In this document: piece after piece, positions 1 to 10,915 of the stretch
Position numbering within the stretch: position 1 is the stretch's first letter
How the letters are laid out: every line of letters starts with the position of its first letter
Assembly: GCA_036785325.1 (NCBI GenBank)
Contig: JAXIVH010000006.1
Location: 297,001 to 361,000 of the forward strand
From: Urophycis tenuis
Taxonomy: Eukaryota; Chordata; Actinopteri; Gadiformes; Phycidae
Length of the DNA: 64,000 nucleotides
Direction of reading: 5' to 3'
The notes under the pieces: generated by a model
Database searches by the model: none
Told to the model about the DNA's origin: nothing
Seen by the model: the letters and a program-made list of their open reading frames with translations, nothing else
Made by a program: the position numbers and the translations under genes

Positions 1-330
1 GACTGGTGTTTTTATGAATGAACATCTCACCAAAAAAAAATGCTGATATCGCAAGGGAAGCCCGCAGACTCAGGAAAGTCAAGAAGATTAAAGCAACGTA
101 GACAAGGAACTGTAAAGTTTTTGTTAGACTTAATGGAGCGACACCAGAGGAAGAAAAAGTTGTTCTCATACAAGAGATTAAGGATCTGGATCAGTATGAT
201 TGAATATGAAGGACTGCCTGTTAATCACCGCAGACTAGACTAGACTTAGGCTACTGCCGCGAGCATCCCAAGTATGGAGCAATTATCTCCAACGAGGTGA
301 CTTCACAGGTATGAATCTTTTTTTCTCTTC
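1..330. other. Unassigned left edge
   Basis: I see no recognisable gene here. A 67-codon open frame at 40-243 is lysine- and arginine-rich and matches no family I know. The segment may be 5' sequence of the LINE that follows, but nothing in it proves this. Confidence 0.3.
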
Positions 331-1499
331 ATGACCTCCGCTGACTCTTTCCCCCTAAACATCGGGGCGATTGCCTCCACAGACTCTCAGTCATTCAGTC
401 CCTTCGAGCTCAATACGGACGATGAAGGAATCTATGAGACTTTCTTTAACCCTGATATGAATTGTATTGACTCTAATTCTGCAAAACTGTCGTGTAATTA
501 TTTCACTGAAACTCAGTTCAATAATTTGCTTAATGTGGGTGACACAAATATTTTTTCTACTTTTCACTTGAATATCCGAAGCTTGCCCAAGAACTATGAT
601 TGCCTGAACCTATATTTATCTTCTCTGTCGCATTCATTCTCAGTATTAGCTTTTTCCGAAACTTGGTTAAACGACGATATTCTCTGTCTTTTAATTATAA
701 TGCTGCTCACTCCAGCAGAGCTAACAGAATAGGCGGAGGAGTTTTATTGTACGTGTGCAATGCCTACAACTTTCTCACGAGAAAAGATTTAAGTTCTGAT
801 TTCAACACTACACTTGCAGAATCTGTATTTATTGATATTTCTCTAGGCAGTAAAAACATTTTAGTCGGATGTATCTATAGACCACTCGTCTCTGATATAA
901 ATACATATAATGATGCATTGTACTCCACTTTAGAAAATATAAACAAGGAACACAAACTATGCACATTACTGGGCAACTTTAACATCAACTTGCTCAAGGA
1001 CGATCAGATTCCCTCAAGAGATTTTCTGAACACACTCTACTCTGTCAGTTTCTTCCCTCTAATTACTAAGCCATCTCGTATTACTAGATCATCACTCGCT
1101 CTAATCGATAACATTCTATTTAATTCTCTGAACTTTCAAATCACCTCTGGTCTATTAATGTGTGACATCTCAGATCATCTCCCAGTGTTTCAGATTGTCC
1201 ATGCTATTGATTCTTACTCCAAAGCCACCAATTCTGTATCCAATCCAGTTCAATTCTGCAAGTTTTCCAGAAACAATCTTGAAGCATTTAAAACAACCAT
1301 CAGCCACGTCTCCTGGGATGAGGTCCTAGGGCTTGATGATGTCAGTGCAGCCTATTGTTTATTTTTAGTACACATCAATACTGCCTTAGAAGCATCCTTT
1401 CCTTTGATCAGCCCTAATTCTAAAATGAAATACTCTAAAGGGAAACCTTGGATAACTGATGAGCTGAAGAAACGCTCTCGAAAAAAAAAAACTCTATAA
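331..1499 (+). pseudogene. LINE-A AP-endonuclease domain, frameshifted
   Basis: The frame starting at 331 carries the endonuclease opening (HLNIRSL, then SETWL with the catalytic Glu). At about 675-705 the coding switches to another frame, which continues with RIGGGVLLYV, IYRP and ISDHLPVF, the C-terminal Asp-His motif. The GDFN motif reads GNFN here, so one catalytic Asp has become Asn. The frame closes at 1499 just after an A-run (about 1480-1490), and coding resumes in another frame before a second A-run near 1586. In the family this domain nicks target DNA to prime reverse transcription. This copy cannot make an intact enzyme. Confidence 0.7.
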
Positions 1500-1663
1500 G
1501 AAAGCTATTGCTAACTCAACCCCTTCTAACATAGAAACCTATAAGAAATACAGAAACAAATTTGTAGCTGATCTAAGGAAAGAGAAAAAAAAAGTACTAT
1601 GCAGAGAAATTCTCACATGCTTCAAATGATATTAAAACTACTTGGAACCTCATTAATAATATA

Positions 1664-2943
1664 TTGAATAGGAAAAAATCAGGACCATCTGTACCTGCAG
1701 AGATGCGTGGGAAAGAGAGGTTCCTCTCAAACCCCAACGAAATTGCTGATGGTTTTAACAACTTTTTCGTTAACATCAGCTCTGATCTGGCTTCCAGTAT
1801 ATTGCATATTGATGAGAACCCTTGTCACTTGATAAGGGGGCAATATCCATCTCTCAATAATTTTAGTCCTCCCACTGCGCAGGAAGTTCTTGATACCATC
1901 ATGGGACTAAATAATTCTGCGCCGGGACATGATGGTATTAAGAGCTCTTTGATTAAAGAAACTGCTGATTATCTAGTTAAGCCCATAACCCATATTCTTA
2001 CTCTTTCACTTAACTCTGGGGTTATTCCCCATTATTTAAAAATCGCCAAAGTCGTTCCCATCTTTAAGACAGGTGTGGCGGACGACTTTGGAAATTATCG
2101 ACCTATATCCATCCTGCCTTGCATTTCTAATTTATTAGAGAAATTAGTTTACACAAGACTATCCAAGCACTTAAGTGTGAACAACATTCTATATGAGCAT
2201 CAGTATGGATTTCGCAAGAAACACTCGACAGAACATGCGTTACTCCAGCTTACCAATATTATCTCATCTGCCATGGATAACAGGAAGTTTGCCATCGGGA
2301 TCTTCCTTGATTTAAGCAAAGCATTTGACACTGTCAATCACAATGTTTTGATTGACAAATTAAGTAGATATGGGATTAAAGATATTGCCCTGAGCTGGTT
2401 CTCAAATTACTTAAAAAACAGAGAACAATATGTATCAATTAATGGTTATAATTCTACCAAGTCCAGAATTATTCATAGGGTGCCACAGGGATCTATCCTG
2501 GGTCCGTTATTATTTCTGATCTATATAAATGACCTAGCCATGACTTGTAAACAGCTTCTTCCTGTATTATTTGCTGATGATACTAATCTCATAGCAACTC
2601 ATAATGATTTTAAGTATCTGATTGACAGTGTAAATGATGAATTATCTGTTATCTCTAAATGGTTTCAACTTAATAAGTTAACGTTAAATGTGAAGAAATG
2701 TAACTTTGTGATCTTTTGCAGCACAAATAAGTTGTACCCCAAAGAGTTGGCTAAAATATTTATCAGTGGAGCAGAAATCATGCAAGTAAAAGCAACAAAA
2801 TTCCTGGGAGTACTAGTAGATGAAAGACTTAATTGGACAAACCATATAGACCTTGTCTGCAAAAGGTCCACAAAGATGATGGGTATATTACGAAAAGTCT
2901 GTCATCTAATTCATCCCTCTGCTCATTTAACTCTTTACTACAG
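1664..2943 (+). pseudogene. LINE-A reverse transcriptase domain
   Basis: The frame encodes a recognisable non-LTR reverse transcriptase. Motifs in order are SAPGHDGI, FGNYRPIS, QYGFRKKHST, LDLSKAFDTVNH, RVPQGSILGPLLF and the catalytic FADD at 2570-2581, followed by KFLGVLVDERLNW. The open frame runs on to 3145, but from 2944 it is reading inserted LINE-B sequence. Native coding stops at LYY and resumes at 6801. The catalytic Asp pair is intact, and the copy is dead because of upstream frameshifts and the insertion. Confidence 0.8.
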
Positions 2944-2967
2944 GAGAGACACTACATCTCATCTTGG

Positions 2968-5900
2968 ATGGCGGCGCGTACGGACGCAGCGGCCCCTCTC
3001 TGTCCCGAAAATGTGGTGCATACGTGTTTGTCTTCGTCGGTGTGCCCGAGTGATTTTGTGTTTTCGTCGCGTTTGCCCGTCCCAAGGCGCACATACAGCC
3101 GTGGGAATCTTTTCAACATCAGAAACCACGCTATTCACGGACTAAACCCGGCACTCGCCAAGGAGCTACACGATCTCGGACTACTCCGGCGGCCCACTTC
3201 GACACCGACCCCCACTACTGCAGCGCACCCGCAGAGGAAGCGCCGCAGGCGGTGCGAGAGGAGGCAGAAGCGGGGGAAGCGCGGAGGTATCCGGGCGAGG
3301 CTAGCGGCTAATCCAAACAAGCCGGCTATACTGTCCATCGTACTCGCCAATGTACGCTCCTTGGACAACAAACTGGATGAGCTACACGTTCTGAGATCAT
3401 CCCAGCGGACTGTGAGAGAGTGCTGTGTTTTCGTTTTCACGGAAACATGGCTTAACAACAACATACCGGACTCCGCCATTCAGCTCGACCAGCTAACATG
3501 CTACCGAGAGGACAGAGCACTCAACAACTACGGTAAGACCCGCGGCGGTGGTGTCTGTGTTTATATCAGGGATGCTTGGTGCCAGGACGCTGTGGTGGTT
3601 TGCAGACACTGTTCACCCCTTGCAGAGTTTATGATCATTAAGTGCCGGCCTTTCTATCTACCGAGGGAGCTTTCTGCCATTCTGCTAGTGGCTGTTTACA
3701 TCCCTCCCAGCGGCAACAACAATGATCGAGACAAGGCACTGAGTGAACTGTATAGCGCCATCTGTGACCAGCAGACAGCCCACCCGGATGGATTCCTCAT
3801 TGTAGCTGGGGATTTCAACCACGCCAATCTTAAGACAGTGTTTCCTCATGTGTACCAGCACATAGACTTTCCTACACGAGGAAATAACACTCTGGACCTG
3901 GTCTACACCACACAGCGAGGAGCATACAAGGCCTCACCCCTCCCCCACCTTGGCGCTTCAGACCACTGTACTGTTATGCTAATGCCGGCATACAGGCCTA
4001 AGGTCAAAGTCACCAGACCAGTCCAGAAGCAGGTACGGGTGTGGCCAGAGGGTGCTTCCTCAGCACTACAGGACTGCTTTAACACCACTGACTGGGCCAT
4101 GTTTAAGCAGGCAGCCACCTACAACCAACACACCAATATCCAGGAGTATTCGGACACTGTTACTACCTACATCAGCAAATGCATTGATGATGTCACAGAC
4201 ACCAAGACCATCACAGTACGGGCCAACCAGAAACCATGGCTGAAGTCCGTGGTTTACTGAGAGCCCGGGATGCTGCTTTTAGAGCAGGTGATGAGGCTGG
4301 CCTGAGATCAGCGAGAGCCAACCTGATCCGGGGCATCAAGCTAGCTAAGAGGCAGTACAGTGCCAGGATATCCGAACACTTCAGTGACAGCAGAGACACT
4401 AGGAGCCTGTGGCAGGGGATACAGACCATCACGGACTATAAACCCCGACCACAGACCTGTGACAGTGACACCACTCTACTGAACGATCTAAACAACTTCT
4501 TCGGACGGTTTGAAGCAGACAACAGCACCCCTGCACAGAAGTCACCACCCCCTGCAGATGACCAGGTGTTGTGCCTCTCGCCAGCCAGTGTGAGGAGATC
4601 CCTCTCCAGGATCAACGCTCGCAAGGCTGCAGGGCCTGACAACATTCCTGGTCGTGTGCTGAACGAATGTGCAGAGGAGCTCACAGATGTCCTCACAGAC
4701 ATGTTCAACACCTCCCTGAGCCAAGCTGTTGTCCCCACTTGCTTCAAGAGCACCACCATCATCCCGGTACCGAAGAAGGCCTCTCCATCCTGCTTCAACA
4801 ACTACCGCCCCGTTGCACTGACCCCCATCATCATGTGTGCTTCGAGTAGTGCTTCGAGCGGCTGGTCATGCAACACATCAAATCCATCCTCCCCCCTTCA
4901 CTGGACCCATTCCAGTTTGCATATCGGGCCAACAGGTCGACCGATGATGCAATCTCCACCGTCCTCCACTCAGCCCTCACCCACCTGGAGACCAAGGACC
5001 CGTATGTGAGGATGCTGTTCCTTGACTTTAGTTCAGCCTTCAACACAATCATCCCTCAGCAGCTGATCAGGAAGCTGGACAGTCTAGGACTACAGACCTC
5101 ACTGTGTAACTGGTTGTTGGACTTCCTGATCGGAAGACCGCAGGCAGTCAGGGTCGGCAGGAGCGCATCCAGCACAATCATGCTGAACACAGGGGCCCCC
5201 CAAGGATGCGTGCTGAGCCCCCTTCTCTTCACCCTGCTGACCCACGACTGCACTCAATCCTTCAACAACAACCTCTTCGTCAAGTTTGCGGACGACACGA
5301 CTGTGGTGGGACTCATCAACCACAACGATGAGTCAAACTACAGGGAAGAGGTGAGCCAGCTGGCCGTGTGGTGCAGGGACAACAATCTCTCTCTCAACGT
5401 GCAGAAGACAAAGGAGATTGTTGTCGACTTCCGTAGAGCCTCCGCCCAGCACCCCCCACTGACCATCGACGGTGCTGCTGTGGAGAGAGTGAGCAGCACC
5501 AAGTTCCTGGGGGTGCATCTCACTGAGGACCTCTCCTGGAACTGCAACACCACAACACTGGCCGGTAAAGCTCAGCAGCGCCTCTACTTTCTACGCAAAC
5601 TTCGGAGAGCAAGAGCACCTGCCCCCATCATGTGCTCCTTCTACCGGGGAACCACCGAGAGCATCCTGACCAGCTGCATCACTGTGTGGTACGGCGGCTG
5701 CACCGCATCCTGTAGGAAGACCCTGCAGCGCATAGTGAGAGCAGCTGAGAAGATCATCGGTGCTCCCCTCCCCTCCCTCCAGGACATCTACAATACACGC
5801 CTGGCCCGCAAAGCACTCAGCATTGCGGGTGACTCCACCCACCCCTCCCACTGCCTCTTCAACCTCCTGCCCTCTGGGAGGAGGATGAGGAGTCTCAAGG

Positions 5901-6013
5901 CAAGGACCAGCAGACTGAAGGACAGCTTCATCCACCAGGCGGTCAGGATGCTGAACTCCCACTCAGCACTGACCCCCCTTCTTTCTCTGCCCTCTGCCCC
6001 CACAAACATTTGA
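2968..6013 (+). pseudogene. LINE-B endonuclease-reverse transcriptase, two frame breaks
   Basis: Translation from ATG 2968 gives a basic N-terminus, then the endonuclease motifs LANVRSLDNKLDEL, FTETWL, VAGDFN and GASDH. The frame breaks between 4236 and 4260 in the linker (NQKPWL), and coding shifts to the frame that runs to about 4830. A second break follows a partial tandem duplication of GTGCTTCGAG at about 4831-4856. The third frame (from about 4857) carries LDFSSAFNTI, GAPQGCVLSPLLF and an intact FADD catalytic motif near 5285-5296, ending at 6013. All catalytic residues seen are intact, so only the two indels stop expression. In a living element the product nicks DNA and reverse transcribes its own RNA. 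Confidence 0.85.
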
Positions 6014-6129
6014 CACTGACACCAACCCCCTCCCATTCTCCCCCTCCCACCATTCCCATTCTCAGCCCCCCCCCCCCACACACACACACACACCCCTGGA
6101 CTTTAACCCCCTGGACTTTAACCCCCCAC

Positions 6130-6346
6130 CCATCTACCACACACCTGCTCACCACCATGCACAGCCCCACCACCCCTACCACCTAAAACCATGCACAGCC
6201 CCACCACCCGCCACCACCATGCACAGCCCCACCACCCCTACCACCTACCACCATGCACAGCCCCACCACCCGCCACCACCATGCACAGCCCCACCACCCC
6301 CCTCCACCATGCACAGCCCCACCACCCCCACCACCATGCACAGCCA
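6130..6346 (+). repeat. CA-rich minisatellite in LINE-B 3' UTR
   Basis: Imperfect repeats of a unit like CACCATGCACAGCCCCAC, about 25-30 bp per copy, occur in the LINE-B 3' UTR. The spurious His/Pro-rich open frames over this stretch come from the repeat. A related sequence lies in the minus-strand Rex1 fragment near 31370-31410. Confidence 0.8.
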
Positions 6347-6800
6347 CTTTACACTTTGCACTTTAGTACTGTCCATAAATCTGTCCATATATAAATCTGT
6401 TCCGTATATAAATCTGTTAAATAACTGTTCATAGTACTGTTTATACATTGTCACAACTGTTTATACTGTCCATACTGTTCATAATGTTCATAACGTCCAT
6501 ACTGTTTATTTATTACTATTACTGTCATTACCCCTTTACTGCACCTCTTACTATTTACTGTTTACTGTTTAATGTTTACCATTTACTGTTTCATTGCACA
6601 TACTCGCGACCACCGTAGCATTTTTATTTTTATTCTTATTTTTATTTAGATTTTTGATACCTATATTTTTTATATATTTATATTTATATTGCATGCTGTC
6701 TTGCACCAGGTATTGAGGGAAACGGCATTTCAGTTCTTGTGTATGGCCTGTACATTCACGGAAACTGACAATAAAGTTTACTTGAATCTTGAATCTACAG

Positions 6801-7263
6801 CTTTTTGTTTCCATATTTAAACTATTGTAACATGGTCTGGGCAGCTTCATATCCAAACCATCTCAAGAAATTATGCATTATTCAAAAAGGTTCCTAAGAT
6901 TTATTTCACATTCAAACATATGCTCCGTCGGCGCCACTTTTTATTAATTCCTCTATTCTACCCATTCAGAAACTGAATACTTACCTGATTTGTTTGTTCA
7001 TCCACAAGTTCATTTACAGTGCACAAGATCTTCCGGCCTCCCTTCAATCTTTTTTTACCCGGTCATTAGACATACATTCTCATCGCACTAGACACAGCCA
7101 CAATAATAATTTATTTGTACCCTTCTCTCGCACATCTCATCACCAATTTAATATGACATACAGAGGCCCCATATTATGGAATGTATTACCTCCCCCATTA
7201 AGAGCCATAGCCTCCCACTCACTCTTTAAAAAACAGCTTAAAAAACATCTTCTCCTGTCATGA
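6801..7263 (+). pseudogene. LINE-A C-terminal domain, downstream of insertion
   Basis: The first codons continue the interrupted LINE-A protein without a frame change (FLFPYLNYCNMVWAASYP), typical of the region after the reverse transcriptase in CR1/L2-like LINEs. A stop or frame break near 6945 is followed by a frame ending in the common LINE C-terminus (GPILWNVLPPPLRAI, SLFKKQLKKHLL), with stop at 7261-7263. The rest to 7606 is 3' UTR, with a T-run near 7380-7395. Confidence 0.7.
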
Positions 7264-7614
7264 ATCATCTTGATCATTCCTGCCTGCTTCAATTATTCTC
7301 AGTATGCTATCTAACATTTCTAATGCATCTTTCAAATCCATAGACCTGCCACATCTTCTTCCATCCTTTTTTGATGTTTTTTTTTTTTTTTTTGTATTTT
7401 GTCTCCTGACTTTTCTTTTTCCATATTGCCATTGATTATATGTTTACCTTATCTCCTCTTATGGTTTATTTTGTCAGCCATGCAGTACATGATTAAGTGT
7501 GACTATTGAAAGGGGTGGAGTTCTGTACAAGCCCATTGGGCTTCGTTCCCTCCTTGCACCATTTAATTTTAATGTGTGCTAAATAAATATACTTCAAACT
7601 TCAAATTAGGATGG

Positions 7615-8035
7615 TTCCTCTGACCAGCTGCAAAGAGGGACCCAAAGACTTCTGCCATGGCTGACTTCTTTGGAGGAGGTGGGGAGGATGATGTTTCAGA
7701 CTCTGGCAAGGATATAACCTGTGAAGTTGATGGCCTGTCCTGTGTTGTCTCTGTGGTCTCAGTCTGCAGTATTAAACAGCAAAGACAACAATAAATGACT
7801 GGATTTTATCAGGGAACAAGGTAAACAACTACAATATGTTCAGTTAAGACAGGACAGAAGTGAGAGAAAAAAAAAACCTTGAATCTTAAATTCATTAAAT
7901 TCATAGGTGCCTACCTGCTCTGTTCTTCACAGAACTTCTGTGATGAGATTTTCAAAGACATTCTGGTGACAGACAGGATCTAAGTGAGGGAGCGATTTTA
8001 ACCTGGGATCCAATGCAGTGCATTTTGTGGCAACC
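7615..8035 (-). pseudogene. hAT transposase C-proximal fragments
   Basis: On the minus strand about 8035-7920 encodes VATKCTALDPRLKSLPHL, the ALDPRFK-type motif of BED-hAT transposases. About 7773-7615 encodes a Ser/Pro-rich linker ending KKSAMAEVFGSLF, also typical. The second piece is preceded by CTGCAG, which could be a splice acceptor, so these may be two exons with an intron at about 7774-7917. The first piece has an in-frame TGA after ITEVL. The C-terminal dimerisation domain is absent. Confidence 0.65.
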
Positions 8036-8549
8036 TCGGGGAGAAGAAGAGGTGCCACCAAACCAATATTGAGAAGTATAGCACTGTCCACACCAGTTTC
8101 ACGATTTATCTACTTTATTGTAGGTTCGTTCGGGATAGGAAGAGAGGAGGGGGGGGGCCTCAAGCGCTGGACTCGTCGTCGGCGGTTGAGCGTGGGGTTC
8201 GGTGCACGGGGTCGGGTTCGCCGTTGGTCCAGGGTTCGATCAGCCGGCGGGGTTCTCCTGGGGAAAAGGGTTATACACTGCGCTTTGGGTTATCTCCTAC
8301 TCACTACCACCATCGTCTCCTACACCTTCCCCGTTGGGTGCTCTTCCTGCTGCTTTTAACTCCTCTTCCCTCATTAGGGCTAGTGGCTGCAGCTGCTCCA
8401 CTTTGCCCAGGTGTCTCTGCTTCATTCAGAGGAGAAAGAGAGAAGCGCTCCGTGGCCACCAGATGGCAGGGTGCCACGTAAACCCCATCCACCACTTTCC
8501 CACATCTCCTCCCCCCTACCTGTACCCGGCGGGCGCCACAATTTATTAA
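8036..8549. other. Unidentified ~0.5-kb insert in hAT transposase
   Basis: This sequence separates two adjacent parts of the hAT reading frame (the DLQDFF part and the CTALDPR part). It includes GGTTCGATC, which resembles a tRNA B box, and a pyrimidine-rich half. The matching TTGTGGC and GCCACAA at its two edges are inverted. I could not assign it to a SINE, MITE or LTR family. Confidence 0.4.
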
Positions 8550-8925
8550 AGAAATCCTGGAGATCTGGGTTGAAGTATCGAATTTGCAGGTTTTCTCTGA
8601 TGGCGTGCTTCATTTCCCTGACGATGGGAGCTTCGTCGTCATTGTGTTCCATAGACTTCATTATCATGGTTTTGAGTGGTAGGATCATTGAAACTGATGG
8701 TGTTGTTTCAGTGCTCAAAATGGTAGTGATGATCTTCAAAGGTTTCATAATCGTAACCACACTCTCAGCAAAGCCCACCTCCTGATCTGACAGATTTGAG
8801 CCTGAGCCGTCCTTGTTCTTTACGGACTTGTCTGATAATGTGGAGTAAATGGCAGCTTGCTGTTCCAGATAGCGCTCGACCATGTCGTAGCTGGAGTTCC
8901 AGCGTGTGGAAACGTCGTATTCCAC
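8550..8925 (-). pseudogene. hAT transposase middle fragment
   Basis: The minus-strand frame reads DVSTRWNSSYDMVERYLEQQ, the best-conserved block of BED-type hAT transposases. It continues through VVTIMKPLKIITTILSTE, ILPLKTMIM and the start of NPDLQDFF. The N-terminal edge is a junction with Rex3 and contains a perfect inverted repeat (8896-8935). About 20 residues that normally join this block to the KTVTFF block are missing, so target sequence was lost at the Rex3 junction. Confidence 0.75.
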
Positions 8926-8935
8926 ACGCTGGAAC
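8896..8935. repeat. Perfect 16-bp inverted repeat at hAT/Rex3 junction
   Basis: The arm GTTCCAGCGTGTGGAA at 8896-8911 is the exact reverse complement of 8920-8935, with 8 bp between them. One arm is native transposase coding (STRWNS) and the other appears duplicated in inverse orientation at the break. Confidence 0.9.
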
Positions 8936-9004
8936 GCCCGCCACCCTCCTGAGAAAACCCATTTCGGCCGCTTGTACCCGCGATCTCGTTCTTTCGGTCA
9001 TGAC

Positions 9005-9696
9005 CTAACCTTCATGACCATAGGTGAGAGTAGGAACAAAGATAGACCGGAAGATCGAGAGCTTCGCCTTCTGGCTCAGCTCCCTCTTCGTCACAACGGT
9101 GCGGTAGAGCGAATGCAAAACCGCCCCCGCTGCTCCGATTCTCCGGCCCATCTCCTGCTCCATCCTCCCCTCACTCGTGAACAAGACCCCGAGGTACTTG
9201 AACTCCTTCACTTGGGGTAAGGACTCATTCCCTACCCGGAGTAGGCAATCCACCGGTTTCCTGCTGAGAGCCATGGTCTCAGATTTAGAGGTGCTGATCC
9301 TCATTCCAACCGCTTCACACTCGGCTGCGAACCGATCCAGTGAGTGCTGAAGGTCACAGGCCGATGATGCCATCAGGACCACATCATCTGCAAAAAGCAG
9401 CGATGAGATCCCTAGCCCACCGACCTGCAACCTCTCCTCCCCCGACTACGCCTCTATATCCTGTCCATGAAGACCACAAACAGGATTGGTGACAAAGCGC
9501 AGCCCTGGCGGAGGCCAACCCCCACCGGAAATGAGTCCGACTTACTGCCGAGAACCCGGACACAGCTCTCGCTTTGGGTGTACAGAGATTGGATGGCCCT
9601 GAGATGTGCTCGCCTCATTCCATACTCCCGCAGCACCTCCCACAATATCTCCCGGGGAACCCGGTCATACGCCTTCTCCAGATCTACAAAACACAT
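9005..9696 (-). pseudogene. Rex3 reverse transcriptase fragments
   Basis: The minus-strand frame 9454-9696 covers the reverse transcriptase from CFVDLEKAYDRVP to FVVFMDRI. A frame break with stop lies near 9431-9455. The next frame, 9005-9430, has GISSLLFADDVVL, FKYLGVLFTSEGRME and LTYGHE. The catalytic FADD is intact. Family knowledge says this enzyme reverse transcribes the LINE RNA at the target site. Here the frame break, the L2 insertion and the lost 3' end make the copy dead. Confidence 0.8.
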
Positions 9697-9792
9697 GTAG
9701 ACCGGATGGGCATACTCCCAGGCCCACTCCAGGATCCTTGCGAGAGTGAAGAGCTGGTCCTTTGTTCCACGACCAGAACGGAATCCGCATTG

Positions 9793-10820
9793 AATGGTTT
9801 CGTTCCTACCTCTCTGGCCGCTCCCATCATGTCACCATTGGGTCCAGCATGTCAGAAAGCATGATGATTCACCAAGGTGTTCCACAAGGCTCGGTCCTTG
9901 GGCCGTTGCTCTTCTCCATCTACATGCTTCCACTGGGTAGCATCATCCGAAAATACGGCCACTGTTATGCTGATGACACACAACTATATGTGTCCACCAC
10001 CAACAGCAACATTCAAAAAGCCACCTCACTCCTCGCCAGCTGCCTGCAGGATATCAAAGCCTGGATGCAACTAAGCTTTCTCCAATTAAACTGTGGCAAA
10101 ACAGAGGTGATCCTCCTTGGCACCAAGACCACGCTAAAACAGCTTGCTAATTTTTCTCTGGATATTGATGGCGTCCAGGTCCTCCCCTCAACACAGGTTC
10201 GCAACCTGGGAGTCTACCTTGACAGCCAGCTCTCGTTTGAGGCTCACATCAAGCAGGTCACAAAGGTCTCCTTTTTCCATCAGAGGAATATTGCTCGCAT
10301 TCGCCGTTACCTCTCACAACCTGCTGCAGAGCGCCTCATCCACGCTTTCATATCCTCCCGCTTGGACTACTGCAACGCCCTTCTTGTGGGAGCAACGGAC
10401 AAGACCATCAACCGGCTGCAGTATGTCCAAAACTGTGCTGCTAGGCTGTTTACCCACACCTCTCCCCGTGAGCACATCTCCCCTGTGCTCTTCAAACTAC
10501 ACTGGCTCCCCATCCGCCAACGTATTAACTACAAGGTCCTTGTACTTGCTTACCAAGCCATCCACTCCAGCAGTCCATCCTATCTCTCAGAACTCATCAC
10601 TGTATCCCGGCCCACACGCACCCTTCGCTCCTCTAACTCCACCAACCTTCAACAGCCTCGCTACAGGCTAGTCACCATGGGAGGACGGGACTTCAGCTGT
10701 GCTCCACCTGCACTCTGGAACAATCTCCCCACCTCCGTTAGAGAGGCCAAGTCCATTTATTCTTTCAAATCACTCCTCAAAACTCACATTTTTAAAATCA
10801 CTTACAAGAACTTCATATGA
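9793..10820 (+). pseudogene. L2 reverse transcriptase C-terminal part
   Basis: An uninterrupted frame runs from the truncation point to the stop at 10818-10820. It encodes IHQGVPQGSVLGPLLFSIY, the catalytic CYADDTQLYV, VRNLGVYLDSQLSFEAHI, SRLDYCNALL and LHWLPIRQRINYKVL, all classical L2 features. The frame is open and its YADD intact, but it lacks the endonuclease and the N-terminal reverse transcriptase, so it cannot transpose by itself. The lack of stops suggests a fairly young insertion. Confidence 0.85.
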
Positions 10821-10883
10821 CTTTTTTTTTTTTTTTTTTTTTGTGAAGCGCATTGGGTCCTAGAAATGCGCTATACAAGACTG

Positions 10884-10911
<28 letters not shown>
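9793..10911 (+). mobile_element. L2 LINE, 5' truncated, inside Rex3
   Basis: A plus-strand L2-type LINE, truncated at its 5' end, interrupts Rex3. It ends in TGTGAAGCGCATTGGG..., a run of T and an (ATT)n tail, as L2 elements do. The flanking Rex3 sequence carries ATTG on both sides (9789-9792 and 10912-10915), a probable short target duplication. Confidence 0.9.
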
Positions 10912-10914
<3 letters not shown>

Positions 10915-10915
10915 G

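Larger units (their letters stand above)
2944..6800 (+). mobile_element. Rex1-like LINE (LINE-B) inserted in LINE-A
   Basis: This is a near full-length Rex1/Babar-like LINE. It is bounded by CTACAG at 2938-2943 and again at 6795-6800. It has a short 5' leader, one long coding region broken by frameshifts, and a long 3' UTR with a CA-rich minisatellite. It ends with AATAAAGTTTACTTGAATCTTGAATCT, whose short tail repeat is typical of Rex1 elements. Assignment to Rex1 rests on the DFSSAFNT motif and on overall similarity to the other copies in this window. Confidence 0.85.
331..7606 (+). mobile_element. CR1/L2-like LINE (LINE-A), split by LINE-B
   Basis: This is a decayed non-LTR retrotransposon of the Jockey/CR1/L2 group, distinct from the Rex1 copies nearby. 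It reads as an AP endonuclease at about 331-1499, a reverse transcriptase at 1664-2943, and a C-terminal domain at 6801-7263. The 3' UTR ends near 7606 with AATAAATA and a short TTCAAAC-type repeat. A complete Rex1-like LINE sits inside it at 2944-6800. The C-terminal reading frame resumes exactly after the insertion and its duplicated CTACAG, so the two flanks were once contiguous. Several frameshifts make the copy non-functional. The clade assignment rests on motif style only. Confidence 0.75.

Noticed and set aside
8521..8538. Possible retroviral primer-binding site on the minus strand (TGGCGCCCGCCGGGTACA)
   Set aside because: The sequence beside it on the LTR side is hAT coding, so no LTR is present.
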